DNA of 64,000 bases, taken from contig WTXG01000053.1 of assembly GCA_022496185.1 (NCBI GenBank), positions 62,001-126,000 on the forward strand, written 5' to 3'. The position numbers and the translations under genes were made by a program. This document shows positions 46,467 through 57,772 of this stretch, piece by piece (within the stretch, counting starts at the first letter, position 1; every line of letters starts with the position of its first letter). Below the pieces are notes generated by a model. It did no database searches. It was given only the letters and a program-made list of their open reading frames with translations, and was not told where the DNA came from. Source of the DNA: Multifurca ochricompacta. Lineage: Eukaryota; Basidiomycota; Agaricomycetes; Russulales; Russulaceae.

Positions 46467-48298
46467 AGTTGAGAATAAGATAGTACGAGAAGGTCCAAAC
46501 AAGAGGCCGTAGGGGTCCCTTTTTAAGGGGTGTATCACCCAAAAGCTCTTACTAGTAGTCCACGCTATCCAGAAGCATGACGCAGTTCTGAAGCGCCAGT
46601 AGTCCCTGGTATCTACAACCATGGGCGGCAATTGTCGAAGCAATTCGTTCTCTTTTCGTCGCAGCCGAAAATGTGCACTCCGCGATGTGATTTGAATATC
46701 GCAAGGTTACTTATGGAGAGAACCGTCTCCAGCAAATCTGTCTTTGATAATCGAAAAGTAGTTATGTAAGAGCGGTGCGAGGACGGGTTGATTCGGCGGT
46801 ACTGAAATCAGGCAACCTATGAGATGATGGGGTTCGTTTGCGTGTGAGGCCGAAGCGCCCAGGGTCCGCGAAGTACCGTCACCTGTATTTTTGCTCCCTG
46901 TAATACGGCCCGTGCCCGACGCTGATGAGAAAATTCTGAAAAGGGTCAGACGGCAAATATACGTTTCAAGCGAGCTGAGGTGCGGCAACCTGCAGTCCGG
47001 TCGTTGCGTTCGCTTGTTCGGGTTAGAGCTGCAGGAACGAGATGTAACGTGTCTGTCTTACTCTATCAAGTCGTGGATTCTCCTTCTGAGAGCCTGGGAA
47101 AAGCGCTGCGGGACGTACAGAAGGAATCGGCCATGCCAAGATTCTACAGCCTAGGCTGGCCCAACACCTTATTGTTTCAGATTCTGTCTGTAAGAACGGA
47201 AGCCAATCGGTAACCCGTGATCTGGACCAGCCCTGGCTGTGCCCTCCTGCTCCTGCTGTACTCCACCACGACGCCTCGAGTGGCCTATCGTGTGGAGTGC
47301 GCCGCACGTTCGATATACAGCGTGGGTCAACCTGGATCCGGTAGTGTTGTCGTCCGCTTGGTCACCCCTATGGACGCCAGAGACCCCTCCGTCACGTACG
47401 GATATGGCAACGGAAGGCGACTACGCACGACATGATCAACTGGGGGGAGTAGGATACATGCAAAGCTGTTACTGCACGCACGATTTCCGCATTCCGTGCG
47501 GAGTGTCCCTGTGGGGTTCAAATTGGCCACGTCTGGTGACATACAAACTCTCGAATCTGCTCCGGCTGTTACCTTTTCTCGCGGAGTATAATTTTAAACC
47601 CAGCGAGTGCAACGGAATCTCATCTAGCACTCATTTCATCGCATCGCATCCATCGCATCGCATATTCCAGCGTTGTACTCTTTGAAAAACGAAGTAGTTC
47701 GGTACCAGTCTAACGCTAGGGCCTTGAGAGAAGCGCCCAAAGTTGTAAACGCTCCTGTTGTGGGAACATACAATTTTCCAGTTTAGTCGCGGGAAAGTAT
47801 CCAAATGCGGCACAAAAATTGATATTATCCGCCGGGGGGACAAATTTTCATTTGGCACGAGCGCAGCGCACCGATGGCAAATCTTGAGTCCGGGCGTGCG
47901 GATGTTGTGGTCGCAAACTCTCACAGTGTTGTCGATGTAGAAACGCGATCAATGATCCCAGCATCGAGTTGTAGGAAACATATGTGGAGCTCACATGTTA
48001 CAGGGAATTTTCATTCATCCTCGTCCTCTTAACTGTGAGAGTGCGCTTGTTGCGGATGCAGACCGGAATGGCATACCGGGATAGTTGGTGCGTGCGTTAC
48101 ATGGGGAAGGAAAATTTGTTTCGGCCGATATTCCATAGCCGGGAACGATGATAGGGCTGGTCACTGTTTTTGCTGTTTCTTTTTTTTAATTGCTTAGTCT
48201 TACACGATGACACGTGCCGATACGGAATCCAGAGCGCCGCGCCGCATTAAAATAGATACAATCGCGCCATTCGGGTTAGCTTTCAAACTTTACGTCAA
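46467..48298. other. no recognisable gene
   Basis: Contains mid-sized frames on both strands (46891-47154 plus, 47239-47685 plus, 46707-46988 minus, 47631-47924 minus) without a motif I can defend. A short TCGCA/GCATC-type repeat lies near 47637-47662. The left end is the upstream region of the WOPR gene. Confidence 0.35.
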
Positions 48299-49623
48299 TT
48301 AAGGACAATCTGTCGGATCCCAGTCTGTAACCAAGTCTTTTTGTTTTTGTTGGTGGGCATTAGCTAGGAGTAAGCGAAACGCATGGGCAATGAGCCACGG
48401 GACACACACACATTCATCTAGTTGATCCAACTGAGCGAGCTCAGTGAGGTCGAGTTCAAAATCGAATACGTTTGCATTCGAGACGATGCGCACACGGTCT
48501 GCAGATTTCACAAGGGGAACGAATCCCTGCGCACGAGACACGGTGTCTAGCAAAGCAAAAAAAAAGAAAAAAGAATGAGAACGGAAAGCTCACCTTCTGC
48601 AACGAATAGCGGAGAAAGATGTGGGCCGGGCCTTTCTCGTACTTCTTTGAAAGGCTAACGATCAACGGGTGCTCGAAACGCATCGTGCGGGCGAGCGCAG
48701 CCCAAGCCTACATATTTATTACGACGACAGTTTCTGAAGAAGTAGAGCAAAGAGTGTACTTCTAGAACGACGCCTTTATCCTTGCAGAACTCTACAATTT
48801 CAGTGCGGGTCATAAACGGATGTAGGTCAATCTGAGTCCAAACATTCCATCATATCGCGGTTGCAAGTGGGCCATGTGTGGAGACGCACCTGGTGTACTG
48901 AGGGTAACGGCAGGCCACTTTCAAAGAGTTCCCGCATGTGACGCAACCCAAAGGTACTGATTCCTATGCTCTTCACCTTTCCCTCCTTCTGAGCCGCAAC
49001 GCAGGCCTCCCAAGCTTGCCGCCGCGCCTCGGGTCCACCCCAAGGTCCGTGGATAAGATACAAGTCAATATATCCTAGACCACAAAGTTCAAGAGAGAGG
49101 TCTATTGCCTTTCTGGTGGCTTCGATGCCGGCGTTATGCTTCAGCTTGGTTGTATAGAATATATCTGCCCGTGATACACCCGACTCATTGCAATAGTCCA
49201 GAATGGCTCGACCACACTCCTGTTCGTTCTCGTACCACTCTGCAGAGTCCTAAAGAGAAATATTAATTTGCAGACAAGAACAAAGGGAGTTGGTGCACAA
49301 TGTGACGATAGCCTGCCTATATCAGAGGTTGAGGTGAGTGAAGTGCTTGCACTCATATGGTGAGAATCCGTACCTCTAAGGCCCATTTGACTGCCCGGTA
49401 CGCATTTTCCCCTTCCAGTTCGTATGTACCTTGAAAAATATTCAATGTCCTCTATGCATCGGGTTGGGGTGTATAACCTAACGAACCAAAGCCGAGCACT
49501 GGGATCTCACTGCCATCATTGAGCTGCAGCAGGTAAGAAAAGGGATGCAGGACGCAGATACAAAATATGTGACAAGTTGATTGAAGAACGTACCTTATAC
49601 TTAGATTGTAAGCTTAACTTCAT
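48299..49623 (-). CDS. aldo-keto reductase, 8 exons
   Basis: Exons 49623-49594, 49523-49487, 49429-49374, 49249-48890, 48831-48760, 48707-48594, 48526-48412 and 48324-48299 sum to 810 nt, 269 aa, in phase. The catalytic tetrad of NAD(P)H-dependent aldo-keto reductases is complete: Asp and Tyr in DSAEWYENEQECG, Lys in FYTTKLKHN, His in DLYLIHGPWGG. Also seen are GKVKSIGISTF, SVHQIDLHPF (completed across a splice site), and the cofactor-binding FVPLVKSADRVRIVSNANVF. The length is at the short end of the family. It should reduce aldehydes or ketones in the cytosol; the substrate cannot be read from sequence. Very short 5' exons (30, 37 and 56 nt) make the start easy to miss. Confidence 0.92.
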
Positions 49624-51665
49624 TTCGAAATCCTCGCCGTCGTTATCGTCAATAGCGAACCGGGGCTTTTAAAAACGACCCTGTTAAGCCAGTACCGGTC
49701 CGGCACGGTCCGATATTATGTCAAGTAAGTGCTTTGTCTCCCGCTCTTTCGTCTTTCGTCTTTCGTCTTCTCACACAGATCATTGGGCAACGCACAAAAC
49801 AAAACTTCAATTGGCGTAACGTCCTGAAATAATTTTAAACGTTCCTAGATGTATTTTTTCCGATATAGCAAGATAGAGGCTTTCCCACCACACCATTATC
49901 TATCTCTATCACTTAATCCCTTATAACCTCACGTAACCTCACGATGTTGGATGGCCCAGCTGTCGATCACTAGCCTCGAGCAAGATTAACAATACCGCTT
50001 TCTGGAAAGTCACACCACCTGCCCATCAGATAGAGCGCCGTTTTTTCGTTAATTCTTGAGCGCTCATCGGGGCTGAGACGCAGATCGATAAGTCGATTGA
50101 GTCGATGAGAGCTGCATTCTTCGAAGTGCACGTAACGCATGTCTGGAATGAAGTTCATGCAAATAGGGCAGTTGAAAAGGGTCCAAACATATGTTTTTAT
50201 GCATAGCACTTCACCGGCACTCCAACAGGCGTACGTAGCCTACCCACCAATCCCGTTCACAGAGTTTAGGAGCCGGAGATGACCCTACCGATTGGGCGCT
50301 ACGCCGAGGCAGTCATTCAAATCGTTGACGATACGGGGGCTGAAAGATGAAGGCTTTAGATCCCGTTAACGAGATTGTGGCATGGCAGACGCGAGCATTC
50401 CCACGTGCACCGGCTCTGTCCACCAAGTTTGTCTTTCCACTTCTCTTCCGGCTTTCCAGGGGAGGGCTGAGTCATTCTTGAACTTGTCCACCCGTACTTC
50501 GCGTGCTGAGATAGACAATGTGTTAGGCATGCCTGTTAAACACATGAGCATCGCTAGATAACAGAACCGACTCTTACGTGCTCACATGCCGATGCTTGGC
50601 AGCACTTGTTGGCGATAGCAACATATCACCCGTCCAAGTGGGACAGTTCTGGATGGAATAGACCGACCTCAGTAACCCGCTTACTTACGTGGACGATGCC
50701 TGCATCCGCATCTCTAGCGTTCAATGAAATGCGCATCCTTCACATTTCGATGGTGTCAAATGTCTGTCCCCTTACGTTGTCTGCTAAAATTTGGGGTGCG
50801 TTGTGTTGTGGGCAGTGTGATCGAGCGCCTAAGAAGGAAGTGTTCCCCAGCGTTCTTGTTCTCGGGTGGGATTGCTGGAAGCAAGATCCTTGCAAGTCGG
50901 GGGTTCACAGACGAAGGGAGCCGTTTAGGGAATATACTATCTCATGGAAGACACATTCAAGCTAGCTGGTTCGCAGGCGCATTCAATGGATGTCTCTGAT
51001 GTTCTTATTTTGGGTTGTTGGAGTACCTCCCGTCCCATTGGTGATGACGATCAAGTACAACCAGTGGTTGATAACCCAACTGACCTCGCTTTGAACCGAA
51101 CTTTTGGCCACGTGATCTAAGTTTTTCTTTTCTTAGGTAGTTCGGTAGTTCGAACCTGAGTTGCGTTGAACATTACACTTCGATGAACGTATTGACAACT
51201 TCGAATTCACATTAATATTGCCCATTACCCTGAAATTCTCACCGTGAATGACCCTGCAGAATGCATTGAACGACGTTCTCGGTTCTCGTAGGTCGGGTGC
51301 ATTGGTGTACATGACTCAGCAGTAGTAATTGTGACTGGTAACCCACCTGTTGAATGTCAAGGAGAGAAGACTAGAACACTTGCAGAATGAATACGGCATA
51401 GGTTACGCCTCGAACTAGAATGTAATATAACAAGGCGTCTCATTGGGTGGCACACAACCGAAACCGTCGTCGGACGGTCGGACGACCCTCACAAGGCATG
51501 GCCGGACCGATGGCGCCGCACGGTAGGATTTCGGCGGGATTTCTCGAGAGATGGACAGGGTTGCGTAATCGGCGGCGGCGGGTAGGGGAATAAAGCCTTG
51601 AGGCGCGATGCGAACGAGCCAATGTGCTAAGTACTAAGTGCACTACACAAATGGGTGCCGTTGTT

Positions 51666-51693
51666 CAAAAATTAAAATTAAAATTAAAATTAA
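51666..51693. repeat. AAAATT microsatellite
   Basis: Four to five units of AAAATT. Confidence 0.85.
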
Positions 51694-52679
51694 AACTCTT
51701 CGGTTATTCAGGTTCATGGTTCCTGTGTCCCTGCCACAACATACATATGCTGTACAATATCATCACGGGTTCGCCTTGCCCCGGTGGTGTGTGTATATTT
51801 GAGGTACCACCCTGACTGGGTTTGAGTTGAAGATGTGAAGATAGACGGAAGCAGAAAGGAAAGCGGAGGGAGAAGGGGCTCATCAAGCTGTCGTTGTTTT
51901 TTCCACGCCCGCATCTCTCAAAAAACGGACACGGGCGTGGAAGGATCAGCCCGGACGGGAAAGGATCAGGCAGCGGACATTTCACTCGAGTGTTCATTCG
52001 GGGCAAATGAATTCCGGCAACTATCAAGCCGAAGCGGACTATCTGGAGTCGTCCGAGAAAGTTGCCGCATGGCCTCTTGTTGTCCCGCATCCGCACAGAG
52101 CGGGGAGGGGGAGGGGGGGGCCACGAGCATTAGGCGACGGTATGCGTAAAGTTGAGCCGGGCCAAGCTAAGCCTCCTGGAGCTCTGCGACTTGCTTGTGC
52201 GAATGTTCTACAAGCTTGATGTTTGGATTTAGTATACGCAGCTCAGTAATAATATACAATGTCAGTCGGGATCGTTGCATGAAGACGATTTCCATTATCC
52301 CCCAGGGGAAGAAGAAGAACTCAGATGGTTTTTCCAAAAAGTCAAAAGAACGAACAAAGGCAGCGGACAATAAAGACCACTACGACCACAAACGACCTCC
52401 ACAACACCCCTGTTAGCCCGGTGACTCTCTAGGAGCCCACACCCATCAGAATCAGACGGATATCAACTTGCCCAACCTTCTGAAAAGAACTAAATCCTCC
52501 TGCGTCTATTTCGCAAGGGGAAGAAAGGGAAGGGAAGGAAAGGGAAGGGGGGGAGTGAGGTGTGCGCTCCGCGTACTCAAATTGGAAAGTGAAAATGAAA
52601 GAGAGTTCCGTAGCGGCGCGAGGCATCTGTTAAGTTTTGTTGATGAAACTTCAAGTTTATTGTTAGACAGACTGAGAGA

Positions 52680-52713
52680 GGAGAGGAAAGGAAAGGAAAG
52701 GAAAGAAAGGAGT
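52680..52713. repeat. GGAAA microsatellite
   Basis: Five to six GGAAA-type units; a similar imperfect AGGGA block lies at about 52520-52550. Confidence 0.8.
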
Positions 52714-53263
52714 TCCGTGTCTGGGTAGTTGTATATCCACCCTGTACCACTTATCGACGTTGATCCATCCGAACCCTGCCAACTGCCAGTGAGCAGAAAG
52801 GAAGAACAAAAGTTGCGGTACATTAGCGAAGATGCCATGGGGCCACCTCGTGCCTTGCACGATCTGAGAAAAACCCCTGAGGCCTAAGGCCTGAGGGAGG
52901 CGCGGACTGGTGTGGACTAACGGACGGCCGATGGCGATTATGATTGCGATTGTGATTGCAACTCCTTCTCTTCTTCCTTTTTCCATTTAGAGCCATATGA
53001 AAAAAAAAGAATCGGTCGAGTCCTGGGAAGGGGAAGTGAAAATGATAGGATAGTATCATTACTAGTAAGGTTTACTAGTTTACGATAGCATGGACAACAG
53101 TAGCAGCAAGCAACAGAAATGAAGAAGATCACAGATTCGAGTTAACCAAAATTGGGAGTTTCCACATCAAGTAATTCTAAGGGGTGGGTGGAAGGGGGGA
53201 GTTAAAGGGCATCCACAGACGCCACGGGGGGAAGGGGGGGGGGAGGGAAAGAAAAGAAAACGG

Positions 53264-54807
53264 TCACTCGTAACGACGACGACTGCCGGGTAGATCAGGG
53301 TACGGCTTGTTGTTCGAATCGCTGAGCCTCATTTTTTTTTCCTTGACCGTTTTGAGGTCCGTAAGCTCGAACCCTGGCGATTCCCAGGGTCGGTCAGGGC
53401 CATCGCAGAATGGAGTCATCCAACTCAAGCCAAAAACTGGGATAGACTCAAGCCCGAGCATTTTGAGGACGGCCTCCTTGCAGGCGGCATGCTTTGGGAA
53501 GAGGAGATGGCGCTTGAGCGTCTCGCGGCGCGCAAACCTGCCGGCCTTCTTTGACGAGTACTGGCAAGGTCCTGGACAATGCCATCTGTATGAGAAGTGT
53601 TTCTGTCGATGCCTTCTACAGCTTTGAGCGTCGCTGAAGTCCCGGAGACAGTCGTCTATACGGCAGTAAAGATCCGCTTCGTATACATGAGCCGACCGTC
53701 TGAGCGACGTGGTCTCTTTTTAGCGTTGTCACTACTAGAACTAGTCGATGACTCTGGCCCCTTGGCCAGTGGTGCGGACTCGAAGGAAATCTAACCATGA
53801 GGTGGCCCCGTGGATGAGTTATAAGCGTTGACGATTTGATACGAGTTAAAAACAAAGCTCACATCCTCGTGCTCCCTGTCGGAGTCGTTCTCAAAAGACT
53901 CTCTACCTCTTCTGCAAGAACAGCCGAGGGGGCGCGTTCGCGCTCGAGGTGGGAGGTGTAAACGGACTGGATACGATGGCCCGAGTCGACTTTCGACTAG
54001 AGATCTGATCAGCTGGTCGACCTTTTCGAGCTCGTCCTTTGCAGCGGCCACCTGCATAACGAAAGCGACGATCTCTTCGCCGGTAGATTCGAGGGCATGC
54101 CTATCTGCGCAGCCAGCTGCGAGACATGGGGATAACAGAGCTGCGGGGCCTCAATTGGCGGTAGGGCGATCGTTTCGAAAACTTGGCGATAGGTCCAGCC
54201 TGTAGGTGCCTGTTTGTTCAGCAGGCAGGCAGGTCACGTTGTGAGCGAGTGTGTGCGTGAAAGTTGAAATCACGAACACCGGTACCAAGGGCTTGCGTCG
54301 ATTCCCCTAACACTGGGTTGAGCCTGGAAAGGACTGCCTCGTCCAAACTGGGCTCCATATTCGGTTTAGTCATCACTGGGTGCTCGGCTCCTTCCTCCAT
54401 GGCGGCGAATTTGTCAACGCCCTTAGCCTCGTCCCATCCCTTCAGAGAGGAGTCTGCTTGTCCGGAAAATTGGTGTGGCTTAATGGTGCCAAGTCACTAG
54501 ACAGCAAACGAGAATCGCTCAGGTAGGTGAAGTCCGACGATGAGGCACATGAGTGGACTCCCATAGGGAAGCCTTGGCCGGCAGATGACTCGCTCTTCGC
54601 CATTTCTGTGTCGGGGAGGTCGAATCGAAACAGCTTTTTTCGTGGTGACAAGCTCCCCCGCTTCAACCAGCGAAGTGGATAGTAAGCCACCGAGCTAGTG
54701 ACAGAAAGGATGCCGCAACTCACAGTTTTATCCAGATCTGTATAAACGTTGTTGACTGGTTCAACAACTCCTACGTCGACCATTTCTTTAGCCATGTCAG
54801 CAGACAT
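53264..54807 (-). CDS. C2H2 zinc finger protein, probable transcription factor
   Basis: A multi-exon gene. Recognisable pieces in order are an N-terminal exon (MAKEMVDVGVVEP), an acidic and Ser-rich part (SSDFTYLSDS), the segment WTYRQVFETIALPPIEAPQL, a helix (MQVAAAKDELEKVDQLIRSL), a nuclear-signal-like patch (AKKRPRRSDGR), then a classical CX4CX12HX4H finger (CRIDDCLRDFSDAQSC, RRHRQKH) and a second cysteine/histidine unit (WHCPGPC ... ETLKRHLLF). The C-terminus is a long unusual tail (LGLESIPVFGLSWM). The intron before ISFESAPLAKG (donor GTGAGC) is clear; three others are uncertain, some needing introns below 40 nt. The frame breaks just before the first finger near 53670: TKRIFT and CRIDDC join only if one base is added. 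The DNA target is unknown. Confidence 0.65.
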
Positions 54808-55547
54808 ACAAGATACGAGAAAAAAAGTGTGGAAAGTGTGGAAGATGAGATTGTCAAATTTTGATAAAAGGAAGGAGGGGTCAAGACACTGGTCTACAGC
54901 GCAAGTTCAAAGGCAAAAACAAGGGTTGAGAACTCATCCTAGAGTTTATATCATTGTACGTGGGGAGGTCAAACAGAATCGTTTTGCCACAAATGCGGGT
55001 AAGACGTGGGAGGTGTGCGTTGATACAATTGTGGGTAAGTGGGAGGTGTGCATTGATACAATTGTGGGTAAGACGTGGGAGGTGTGCATTGATATAATTG
55101 TGGAAATAATCAGTCAAAGAGCAATGTGGACTTGTCTAGCGGCCACGCGTGAATGGCGCATTGCTTCGAGGATACGGGACAGAACACTTGGTTTATGAGC
55201 AACTACACAAGGTAAATTACCCTGGTGTTGACTTAGGTAAGATCCGAATGGTTGGGCGAACATTGTGTCTAGACGCACTTTGATATAACCCTAGGGCTGT
55301 AAAAATAGCTCTCGGTTATGATCCAGACATGAGGATTTCGGAGGAATTCCGAGAAGGCATGTCCGAAATATTGACCCACCACCCCACTCGAGTGTAAGCC
55401 ACCATAACCTGGCATTCTTACAAACATAGGCGTAGAATGAGGTGTTACACCGCTCTCAAAGTCGACGATGCGCGACGGAAAGGCTCCTGGCGCAAGATGC
55501 TTTGATTTACAAATACATCTAACATCACTGGCTGGCGATACAGGTCA
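54808..55547. other. spacer containing a minisatellite
   Basis: The only structured item is the three-unit minisatellite at 54997-55101. A plus-strand frame runs through it (54749-55198, 149 codons) but is dominated by the repeat and probably not a gene. Confidence 0.45.
54997..55101. repeat. 36-nt minisatellite, three units
   Basis: Units 54997-55032, 55033-55065 and 55066-55101 begin GGGTAAGACGTGGGAGGTGT. The middle one lacks ACG; the others differ by single bases. The unit length is a multiple of three. Confidence 0.9.
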
Positions 55548-56478
55548 TCACCACTTTGCATAAGGTAGGAACTTCCCACTGTATTTCACAGGAATATGTC
55601 AGTGGTTCTATCTCATGACAAAGCTGGTGTGGCAGGCTCACTCAAAAGTCAACACAACACGATCACCTTTAGGATCGGGCTTCTTATCGACAGAGACATG
55701 ACAATCAATCATTGACATGATCCCATCTCCAAACTGTGAATGACTTGATTAGCGTGGCGGCTACGTGAACACTCAGAGCTACAACAAACTTTCTCATGAA
55801 TGACAGCCTGAACCATGCGAAAGATGAGCAAGAACTTCTGGCAGGTCCTGTGAGACTTGGCGTACCTTTATGGCATGACCGTATACCAATACACCCTAAT
55901 CAAGCCATCAGCAGGACTGACTCTGCGGAACTTGTTCGATAAGGGCGGCTTTTTTGATTTACCTCGAAAAGACGATATATCACGGGGTCAGTCGGTGGAA
56001 TGGACCCGATTCCGCGGTTCGGATACCAATGCGGCCCGAGTTCGGAAACCACGCTTGTGGACGAGATGCCCAGTACTAAGCAAAGTTTATTTAATTCCTC
56101 CTCTGTGGCTTTGGCCTACATCACATCGGATTAATGAGAAGTGAGAGTGGGGTCGACGTGAGCGACGTGAATGCGGCTAACCTGCCCATAGAACAACGCA
56201 GCAACCCAAATCTCATCCTTATTGATCGCTTTGCCAATCTGCTCGAAAGTATGGCCTTGTGTTTCATAGGGCCGGTCGTGAGTTTCTATATTTCGTCCCT
56301 TACAGGGGGTTACCGGCACACACCGTTCCTCGCTTTAGCGATGAAGAGCTTGTTGAGGGCGTCGGGCAGATCGCGGTAAGGAGCACTGCCCAAGGGGATT
56401 GTCTGCAAGCGCCGTATGAAAAGTATTCATAGTCCATAATCAAGAATCAGTGGTGCTCACTGCATCGGAGGAAGCCAT
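55548..56478 (-). CDS. cynS: cyanase (cyanate hydratase), 8 exons
   Basis: Exons 56478-56461, 56402-56324, 56255-56182, 56115-55963, 55895-55866, 55807-55790, 55733-55642 and 55578-55548 sum to 495 nt, 164 aa, the normal cyanase length. Landmarks: an N-terminal helical part ending TFEQIGKAINKDEIWVAALF-YGQ; then PPTDPVIYRLFEGVLVYGHA; FGDGIMSMID; and the ending LTFDGKFLPYAKW. The active-site residues of bacterial cyanase are all there: Arg and Glu in YRLFE, Ser in GIMSMID. The enzyme converts cyanate and bicarbonate to ammonia and CO2. Exons 1 and 6 are only 18 nt and exon 5 is 30 nt. A CACGTGATAT site lies 75 bp before the ATG. Confidence 0.95.
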
Positions 56479-56552
56479 GGTCGATACTGGGGAAGGGAAG
56501 AAGGGGGTTATATATACATATATGCGCACCATCCCCGCATATGGATCTATCC

Positions 56553-56562
56553 CACGTGATAT
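56553..56562. promoter_or_regulatory. CACGTGATAT upstream of cyanase
   Basis: Identical to the site at 40842 before the RING gene. Followed after a few bases by ATGCAGTCATGACCATAT. Possible bHLH-type site; not proven. Confidence 0.35.
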
Positions 56563-56831
56563 GCAGTCATGACCATATAGGATGTGGAATGTAGGATGAA
56601 GGATGAAGGAGTGGGTATGGGTATGGGTATGGAATCGACTTCTCACAACACGAGTTGACTCGCTGAACGCTGAACACATCAATAAGCGGTCAGTACAGAC
56701 TCGTGCGTTCTTGTCAGGTGAGCGATGTAAACCTTGAGCTTGAGAATCGACGACACGAGACACTCACTATATGGGCCGTAATAAAAGTTCAAAGGTGAAG
56801 GTGTGAAGAGATAAATGCAATAAATATTCGT

Positions 56832-57431
56832 CTACTGGTGATTACGATCTCCACGGACATCTGGGTCACCTTCTACTGGTTTCCAAATGTCCTTCGTAGC
56901 GCGCATGAGTTCATACATCTGACCCAGCTGTTCCTCAGAAAGCTGAAAACAAGACCGGGGGGCATTCAGGGGGACTCGAATGCGGAGGTCCTGTTCTCAA
57001 AGAGCGTACCTTCTCAAAAATGGTAGGGTCTAACTTCTTTCCACGAAAATGCTGGGCCTCGGCTCCCGAAGGAATTTGATCGAGGTAAACGTTCCATTGG
57101 GATAGGAACCCAATGATATGCCCTGGGTTTGTCACATCTTTGTGTCGACGAAATTCTGTAACACTATACATGAGAGGAGCCAGCAAAGATTTGGGATGTC
57201 GCGACCCACCAGCCTTGACATAGTCATCCCCCAGTGAGCGCATCTCTATGGGCAAAAATCTATGAGCGCGAAGGATTCTCCGATAAAGTCTGAGGGGTGT
57301 CAAAGTAATCAAGACACGAGGGGGGGGAATACGTACGGGATAGGCGGAATAAGTGAAGCGCTGGCTTGCCTCAAAATTAAGGGACGTTTGGATATAGTTT
57401 CTGCCGCTAAACGAGAAATTGTTGCGTGCAT
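56832..57431 (-). CDS. succinate dehydrogenase assembly factor 3 (ACN9/SDHAF3)
   Basis: Exons 57431-57337, 57289-57210, 57155-57010 and 56942-56832 give 143 aa in phase. The N-terminus (MHATISRLAAETISKRPLIL) has the basic/Ser-rich character of a mitochondrial presequence. The LYR motif is present (LYRRILRAHRFLP), followed by MRSLGDDYVKAEFRRHKD and HIIGFLSQWNVYL, which are typical for ACN9/SDHAF3. The family protects and helps insert the iron-sulfur subunit of succinate dehydrogenase in the mitochondrial matrix. It is transcribed in the same direction as cyanase, 353 bp upstream of it, and divergently from the DUF6535 gene. Confidence 0.93.
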
Positions 57432-57772
57432 CGTAACAGTGAGTGAGTGGGAGTGTGTTGGGTGGGGGATAGGAGGGTGGCTGTGGCTGTGGCTGTGTTC
57501 TGTGGTTTAGTCCATGTTGCCGAGTTGCCGGTGGTCTTAGCTTAGCTAAACTTTCTATCTATAACTATAACTGTCTATACTATATCTATATCTAGCTTAG
57601 CTTGGGTTATGTGGCTGTGTGGCCGTGTGAACAAGCCCCCCTCCCCCTGGGTGCCTGTCAGTCTGTCAGTTTTGTGATTGATTAATGTCCACTTAGTATC
57701 GATATCTGGTTCTAGTCATGTATCCTCTCCTCTTCTCTTTTTACTTCGACTATCGCCATCAGCTTTGTAGGA
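57432..57772. promoter_or_regulatory. shared divergent promoter, SDHAF3 / DUF6535 gene
   Basis: 341 bp between two divergent start codons. Contains a block at about 57536-57606 where TTAGCTTAGCT and TAGCTTAGCTT flank a set of CTATA/CTATATCTATA repeats. No experimental support. Confidence 0.4.

Larger units (their letters stand above)
49624..53263. other. 3.6 kb without a recognisable gene
   Basis: Only short frames (for example 50606-50965 plus, 50724-50999 plus, 49970-50209 minus, 51704-52096 minus). None has a known motif. Two microsatellites are listed separately. CACGTGA occurs at 51113. Confidence 0.4.

Noticed and set aside
47631..47924. WD40 repeat fragment on the minus strand
   Set aside because: DNTVRVCDHN resembles a WD repeat strand but the Trp is missing and no second repeat follows.
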